This document shows, one piece after another, positions 7,267 through 10,773 of a stretch of 10,773 nt of DNA. The position numbers and the translations under genes were made by a program. Under the pieces are notes generated by a model. It searched no databases. It had not been told where the DNA came from and worked only from the letters and a program-made list of their open reading frames with translations. Source of the DNA: Oscillospiraceae bacterium (GTDB lineage: Bacteria > Bacillota > Clostridia > Oscillospirales > Ruminococcaceae); contig DXWR01000238.1 of assembly GCA_019416775.1 (NCBI GenBank), forward strand, positions 1 through 10,773. The letters are read 5' to 3'. How positions within the stretch are numbered: the first letter of the stretch is position 1; each line of letters starts with the position of its first letter.

Positions 7267-8229
7267 ATGCGACTTGCAAAACGAATTTTATTGACCGGAA
7301 CAGCATTGCTGCTTTGCTGTTTTTTGTTTACCGGTTGTTCTTTTGTATCCCTTGGAGTGCTTTATGGAGCACTATCTCAGGAAGAAGATTTATCTTTCGG
7401 ACAGAATACCCCCGAATCTTCCCTATGGGATTCCGGGGAGGAGCCGGTTTGGGAAGATTGGATGAATCCTTTTACCGGCAGCGCTACCTATCCGGAAAGC
7501 GGCACGGTGTTGATCAGCGTTTATTTGGATACAGGTTTAGATTGGACTGCTCAGGACATTGCCCGCACGCAACAGTATCTGCAAATTGCTGTGGAGGATC
7601 TGGATGAAAAAGGCCAGGAATATCACAGCGGGATGGATATCGTTTATGACAGCCGTCAGGATTCCAGATTGGCGGTAAACCTCTCGTTGGATCTTCCCGA
7701 TGTGGAGGAAAACCTGCAGCTGACCAATCGGGCCTTGGATGCCGCTTTGGCGGAAGCGGTAGACTATCGCGCTTTGATGACGGACTACCAAACGGACAGT
7801 GTGGCGTTCCTGGTGTTTCTCAACGACAGTGGTGTCAGCTATACCGTTCCCTATTATCAGGGAGACGGAGCAGAGTGGTATTTGGAAAAGTGCTACCTTT
7901 ATCTTTACGATTTGGGTGGACGGCGAAATTACGAGTGTCCAGCCACCTATGCCCATGAAATGCTCCATCTGTTCGGCGCTTGGGATTTGTATGAAGAAAA
8001 TGCTGACGACGGGGTCACTTCACAGGTGGTGGACTATATCCAAGAGGAATATCCCACGGAACTGATGCTGACTACCTATACGGTTTGGGGCGGATATGAC
8101 TACGATTCTGTGCCGCAGGTGATCTCTCCCTTAACCGCCTACGCCATTGGCTGGATTGAGGACTGCCGAGAATTGGATTGGTTTCCAAGTCTGATTCGGC
8201 AGGAACGGTGTTGTTTCAGCTACGGGTGA
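7267..8229 (+). CDS. Lipoprotein with a metzincin-like zinc metallopeptidase motif
   Basis: The 320-residue product begins MRLAKRILL and has a hydrophobic stretch ending in the lipobox-like LFTGC. Residues 1-23 would be removed and Cys24 lipidated, placing the protein on the outer face of the membrane. The mature part has an acidic linker, then a globular domain with ATYAHEMLHLFGAWDLY. This reads as HExxHxxGxxD: ligands His230 and His234, catalytic Glu231, and Asp240 as possible third ligand, as in snapalysin. ELMLTTY with Met267 could be the Met-turn, and ISPLTAYAIGW follows. The start at 7267 is chosen because it follows GAGGAC and begins with the positively charged n-region; the in-frame ATG 7240 lies inside the preceding terminator. 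I see no promoter in the 59-base gap. No known protease family was recognised by overall sequence. Confidence 0.72.
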   Translation: MRLAKRILLTGTALLLCCFLFTGCSFVSLGVLYGALSQEEDLSFGQNTPESSLWDSGEEPVWEDWMNPFTGSATYPESGTVLISVYLDTGLDWTAQDIARTQQYLQIAVEDLDEKGQEYHSGMDIVYDSRQDSRLAVNLSLDLPDVEENLQLTNRALDAALAEAVDYRALMTDYQTDSVAFLVFLNDSGVSYTVPYYQGDGAEWYLEKCYLYLYDLGGRRNYECPATYAHEMLHLFGAWDLYEENADDGVTSQVVDYIQEEYPTELMLTTYTVWGGYDYDSVPQVISPLTAYAIGWIEDCRELDWFPSLIRQERCCFSYG

Positions 8230-8414
8230 GGATGCTGGGATAGAATCAAGGTGTGACATGGCGCTTTCCATTTGTATGTAGAGGAAAGAATGGATTGTGA
8301 TCGGTTGACAGTTTGGTAAGATGATGCAGCCATTCGAAAGGAATTGCGCGCCTTTTGGTTTGAAACTGTGTGGAGCAAATGGATGGTACTGAATCAATCA
8401 AAACAGAGCATGAT

Positions 8415-8442
8415 CCCCTTGTTTTCGATGATAAACAAGGGG
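8415..8442 (+). terminator. Perfect 10-bp hairpin, weak terminator candidate
   Basis: CCCCTTGTTT (8415-8424) pairs perfectly with AAACAAGGGG (8433-8442) across an 8-base loop. The following TATTATTA is T-rich but not a true T-tract, so termination would be weak. It could serve the lipoprotein gene, whose stop is 185 bases upstream. The right arm's AAGGGG could also act as a ribosome binding site for ATG 8450, and would be hidden when the stem forms. Confidence 0.4.
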
Positions 8443-8763
8443 TATTATTATGAACAAAAACGATGATGTATCAGTTCAAAACTATTGTTGTTGGCCGAAG
8501 CAGCACGATTAGGAAGATACAGCGGAATGCTGTTCAGCGTTTTGGCTTGAAGAGTTACTATATGGAAAAAATATTGCTTAAACGGCAGCATTCAAAGCAA
8601 AGCGAGTCGGAAGCAGGTTGCGCCTTGCTCCAAAAAATAGACTGATAAAGATATTTGGCTGAAAAATGCAGCAGAACAGCATATGAAATGAGACCATTGC
8701 AGATCAACTGTTAGAGGATTTTTTGCGTCCACCTTGGTTCGACAGCAACTTCCTTTCTGCTTT

Positions 8764-8772
8764 TGCTATACT
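8764..8772 (+). promoter_or_regulatory. Extended -10 promoter candidate for the spoIIA operon
   Basis: TGCTATACT fits TGN plus a 5-of-6 match to TATAAT (8767-8772). No -35 lies at the right distance: 8744-8749 reads AGCAAC. A start here would leave a leader of about 45 bases before spoIIAA. The spoIIA operon of B. subtilis is driven by SigmaH, and I found no good SigmaH pair here, so this call is tentative. Confidence 0.4.
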
Positions 8773-8823
8773 AAGCCGGGACTTCTGAAAGGAAGCCAAA
8801 TTTTACGGAAAGGATTTGATTTC

Positions 8824-9126
8824 TTGCTGCAGTTGGATTTTGTAGCGCCCAACCTCACCGCCACCCTGGAAGGGGAGATCGACCATCACAGTTCCCAGTA
8901 TCTCCGCAACCGCATTGATGAAGCGGTGGAAGCCACCCATCCCCAACGGTTGACCATGGACTTCTCCCAGGTGAGCTTTATGGATTCCTCCGGCATCGGC
9001 TTAGTAATGGGGCGGTTCAAGCTGATGAAGCAGTTGGGAGGATCGGTGGAGGTCACCGGAGCCAGCGGCTCCATTAAACGGGTTATGACCTTGGCGGGAC
9101 TGGATAAACTGGCGCCAATCCACTAA
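8824..9126 (+). CDS. spoIIAA: Anti-anti-sigma factor SpoIIAA
   Basis: SpoIIAA is a STAS-domain protein. When unphosphorylated, it pulls SpoIIAB off SigmaF and so frees SigmaF in the forespore. The product is about 100 residues, against 117 in B. subtilis. LEGEIDHHSSQ and FMDSSGIGLVMGR are diagnostic; in the second, Ser56 aligns with the B. subtilis Ser58 that SpoIIAB phosphorylates. IKRVMTLAGLDKL is the usual C-terminal helix. There is no ATG in a fitting place. I chose TTG 8824 (MLQLDFVAPN), which lies 9 bases after GGAAAGGA (8807-8814) and matches where homologues begin; CTG 8827 is less likely. An in-frame TTG at 8734 would add 30 residues unlike the family. spoIIAB follows after 28 bases. 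Confidence 0.92.
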   Translation: MLQLDFVAPNLTATLEGEIDHHSSQYLRNRIDEAVEATHPQRLTMDFSQVSFMDSSGIGLVMGRFKLMKQLGGSVEVTGASGSIKRVMTLAGLDKLAPIH

Positions 9127-9154
9127 CAGGAGGTGCAGAGAGGAGGAATAAAAA

Positions 9155-9589
9155 GTGAAAGCGGAAAATGAAACGACCATTTGCTGTCTTAGCCGGTCCA
9201 ACAACGAAGGGTACATCCGGACGGCAGTGGCGGCTTTTCTCTGCCAGTTGGATCCCATGGTGGACGAGCTGGCGGATATCAAAACTGCGGTCAGCGAGGC
9301 GGCTACCAATGCCATTGTTCACGGTTACCCCGATCAGCTGGGCAAGATCTGGGTAAAGGTGTCCATCTATCCCGGGCGGCTGGTTTGTATCCGGATCAAG
9401 GATAAAGGGGTGGGCATCCCCGATGTGGAACGGGCCATGGAACCGCTGTACACCACGGCTTCCGATCGGGAACGGGCGGGATTGGGTTTTTCGGTAATGG
9501 CAGATTTTATGGACAAGCTCACCGTCCGTTCTGCACCGGGAGCAGGTACTACCGTGGTGCTGAAAAAGACGCTGCGGGCATTAGAATAG
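9155..9589 (+). CDS. spoIIAB: Anti-sigma F factor and serine kinase SpoIIAB
   Basis: SpoIIAB binds and silences SigmaF and phosphorylates SpoIIAA, using a GHKL-type ATP site. The 144-residue product has the N box SEAATNAIVHGY (Glu48, Asn52), the G1 box DKGVGI (Asp83) and the G2 box GLGFSVM (about 109-115). Arg22 and Arg107 align, at a constant offset of two, with B. subtilis Arg20 and Arg105, which I recall as contacts for SigmaF and SpoIIAA. The start is GTG 9155, with AGGAGG 8 bases upstream (9141-9146). A second perfect site, AGGAGGTG (9128-9135), sits at the end of spoIIAA. It lies 29 bases upstream of sigF, in the standard order of the operon. Confidence 0.97.
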   Translation: MKAENETTICCLSRSNNEGYIRTAVAAFLCQLDPMVDELADIKTAVSEAATNAIVHGYPDQLGKIWVKVSIYPGRLVCIRIKDKGVGIPDVERAMEPLYTTASDRERAGLGFSVMADFMDKLTVRSAPGAGTTVVLKKTLRALE

Positions 9590-9618
9590 TTCCCACACGC
9601 AACAGAAAGGTGGCCGGC

Positions 9619-10263
9619 ATGGACGAAACCCGTTTGGCAGAGGAAAACCTGGGATTGGTGCGGCTTTGTGCCGGCCGGCTTACTGGTCGGGGCGCCCCCT
9701 ATGAAGAATTGGTTGCCGCCGGGAATCTGGGATTGACCAAAGCAGCCAAAGGGTTTGATCCTTCTTTGGGGTATCGATTTTCCACCTATGCAGTGCCGGT
9801 CATTTTGGGGGAAATGCGGGCGCTGTTGCGGCAGCAGTCTCCGGTTAAGGCGGGGAGGAAGCTGCGGCGAAGCGCCGGGGAATGCGCTGCCTTTCGGGAA
9901 CAATTTTTAGCTCGACAGGGGCGGGAGCCTACGGTGTCTCAAGTGTGCGAAGCTACCGGGCTTTCCCCGGAAGAGGTGGTGCAGACCTTAGAGGTGTTCA
10001 CTCCGGCAGTTTCCCTGACTGCGTCTCCCGAAGAAGGGGGCATGGAACCCAAGGAAGACAGCCGGCAGGGAGAGGTGCTGGATAAGCTGGCGGTGCAGCA
10101 GATGCTGGGCCGTTTAAACGCACAAGAGCGCAGGTTAATCTGGCTGCGGTATTATCAAAACTGTACCCAAGCCCAAACCGCCAAACAGCTGGATATCAGT
10201 CAGGCTCAGGTCAGTCGGAAGGAAAAAGCAATACTGACAAAAATGCGCCAATGGTTGGAATAA
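9619..10263 (+). CDS. sigF: Forespore-specific RNA polymerase sigma factor SigmaF, short N-terminus
   Basis: SigmaF directs the first forespore genes after asymmetric division and is held by SpoIIAB until SpoIIAA is dephosphorylated. Region 2 is clear in YEELVAAGNLGLTKAAKGFD and FSTYAVPVILGEMR. Region 3 follows (REPTVSQVCEATGLSPEEV), then region 4 with the helix-turn-helix TQAQTAKQLDISQAQVSRKE. The product is 214 residues against 255 in B. subtilis. About 31 are missing at the N-terminus, so the first helix before LVRLCAGRL is absent; in-frame sequence upstream (overlapping the end of spoIIAB) does not resemble it. ATG 9619 is preferred because AAAGG (9606-9610) is 8 bases upstream; GTG 9610 overlaps that site. 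SigG is the nearest alternative, but the position after spoIIAB says sigF. Confidence 0.94.
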   Translation: MDETRLAEENLGLVRLCAGRLTGRGAPYEELVAAGNLGLTKAAKGFDPSLGYRFSTYAVPVILGEMRALLRQQSPVKAGRKLRRSAGECAAFREQFLARQGREPTVSQVCEATGLSPEEVVQTLEVFTPAVSLTASPEEGGMEPKEDSRQGEVLDKLAVQQMLGRLNAQERRLIWLRYYQNCTQAQTAKQLDISQAQVSRKEKAILTKMRQWLE

Positions 10264-10335
10264 TATCAGGAAAAGAATGGGAAGTTTCGACTTTGTAAAA
10301 ACTTTGTCAGATCAGAAAAAGTGCAAAAAATTTTG

Positions 10336-10364
10336 TTGTCATTTTCCCAAATTCGTGGTAAACT
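10336..10364 (+). promoter_or_regulatory. SigmaA-type promoter for pyk
   Basis: TTGTCA (10336-10341, 5 of 6 to consensus) and TAAACT (10359-10364, 4 of 6) are separated by 17 bases. TG at 10356-10357 adds an extended -10 element. The leader to ATG 10401 is about 30 bases. This separates pyk from the sporulation operon. Confidence 0.7.
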
Positions 10365-10400
10365 ATAACCAAGAATTGCAGAAAATGGGAGGATGCTCTT

Positions 10401-10773
10401 ATGAGAAAAACAAAAATTATCTGTACGCTCGGCCCCGCCACCGACAAAAGCGAGGAGATTATCCGGGAACTGATGCTGTCCGGCATGGACGTGGCCCGCT
10501 TTAACTTTTCCCATCAGACCCACGAGGAACACAAGCAGCGGTTCGACACCGTGGTGCGCCTGCGGGAGGAGTTAAACCTCCCCATCGCGACCCTTTTGGA
10601 CACAAAAGGGCCGGAGGTCCGTCTAAAGACCTTTCAAAACGGAAAAATCCAACTGCACGCCGGGGACAAATTCACCCTGACCGCCCGGGAGGTGGAAGGG
10701 GACGAGACCATTGTGAGCGTGTCCTTTAAAGACCTGCCCAAGGACGTGGAAAAGGGAAATAAAATTTTGATCG
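10401..10773 (+). CDS. pyk: Pyruvate kinase, 3'-truncated by the window edge
   Basis: Pyruvate kinase converts phosphoenolpyruvate and ADP to pyruvate and ATP in the last step of glycolysis. The first 124 codons are present and the frame is open to the window end. RKTKIICTLGPAT is the N-terminal signature. Arg33, Asn35 and Ser37 in MDVARFNFSH, and Asp67-Thr68 in LDTKGPEVR, are the substrate and K+/Mg site residues of the family. Sequence after residue 74 enters the B domain. ATG 10401 follows GGGAGG (10387-10392) by 8 bases. It has its own promoter, so it is probably not part of the sporulation operon. Confidence 0.97.
   Translation, partial: MRKTKIICTLGPATDKSEEIIRELMLSGMDVARFNFSHQTHEEHKQRFDTVVRLREELNLPIATLLDTKGPEVRLKTFQNGKIQLHAGDKFTLTAREVEGDETIVSVSFKDLPKDVEKGNKILI

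Larger units (their letters stand above)
8230..8823 (+). other. Gene-poor, AT-richer interval, possibly holding a decayed gene
   Basis: No convincing gene lies in these 594 bases. Hand counts give about 42% GC at 8461-8520 and 37% at 8521-8580 and 8641-8700, against about 57% at 8821-8880. Short coding-like stretches sit in different frames. One starts at ATG 8450 (MNKNDDVSVQ) after AAGGGG. Another, just downstream, reads LLAEAARLGRYSGMLFSVLA (from about 8486). A third, near 8689-8787, reads IADQLLEDFLRPPWFD. They could be pieces of one or more frameshifted genes or chance open frames; I recognise none of them. The interval also holds a perfect hairpin and a candidate promoter, listed separately. 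Confidence 0.35.

Noticed and set aside
8305..8310. Perfect TTGACA -35 hexamer
   Set aside because: At 17 bases spacing the -10 position reads AGCCAT, and neighbouring spacings are no better, so there is no promoter pair.
8463..8645. 60-codon open frame on the + strand
   Set aside because: No suitable ribosome binding site, composition unlike the neighbouring proteins, no recognisable motif, and it lies in the AT-rich interval where several frames show similar short open stretches.
8715..8721. AGGATTT as a SigmaH -35 for spoIIA
   Set aside because: No GAAT-type -10 at the required distance; the sequence there is around CCTTGGTTCGAC.
10283..10332. AAGTTT/AAACTT inverted repeat after sigF as a terminator
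   Set aside because: Only six A/T pairs with an 11-base loop and no T-tract; sigF has no convincing terminator within the gap to pyk.
1..10773. CRISPR arrays, tRNA or rRNA genes, intact insertion sequences, toxin-antitoxin or phage defence genes
   Set aside because: I looked for regular direct repeats, tRNA-like sequence and transposase motifs on both strands and saw none I could support.

Overview
The window looks like chromosomal DNA from a spore-forming member of the Bacillota, class Clostridia, most likely an Oscillospiraceae/Ruminococcaceae-type organism. The evidence is a complete SpoIIAA-SpoIIAB-SigmaF sporulation module, strong AGGAGG-type ribosome binding sites, a lipobox lipoprotein, a zinc-ribbon/DUF4870-like membrane protein and moderately high GC in the main genes. 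All genes I support lie on the + strand.

Bases 1-5653 hold a biosynthetic run: the 3' part of carA, complete carB and complete ilvD. carA and carB make carbamoyl phosphate for arginine and pyrimidines. ilvD makes the 2-keto acid precursors of branched-chain amino acids. The gaps are 3 and 24 bases, each gene has its own ribosome binding site, and the run closes at a strong intrinsic terminator (about 5682-5718).

Bases 5726-7249 form a second transcription unit. It has an extended -10 promoter, a roughly 100-base leader carrying four GACAG words, a 284-residue protein, and a zinc-ribbon/membrane protein 14 bases later, and it ends at a second terminator. The 284-residue protein aligns over its full length, from memory, with BglG/LicT-type antiterminators (RNA-binding CAT domain plus two PRDs). 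It appears to have lost all four PRD histidines that PTS components phosphorylate, and parts of the CAT RNA-contact signature. This is the most unusual item in the window. A lipoprotein with a metzincin-like HExxHxxGxxD zinc site follows (7267-8229).

Bases 8230-8823 have no gene I can support. This stretch is visibly AT-richer, contains a perfect 10-bp hairpin, and is full of short mutually out-of-frame coding-like fragments that may be a decayed gene.

Bases 8824-10263 carry the spoIIA operon: spoIIAA (probable TTG start), spoIIAB (GTG start) and sigF, whose product is unusually short at its N-terminus. Together they form the partner switch that turns on forespore transcription. The window ends in the first 124 codons of pyk (pyruvate kinase), which has its own SigmaA-like promoter.

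Family assignments for carA, carB, ilvD, spoIIAA, spoIIAB, sigF and pyk are secure from motifs. The antiterminator-like and metalloprotease-like calls rest on remembered alignments and motif reading and need profile searches.
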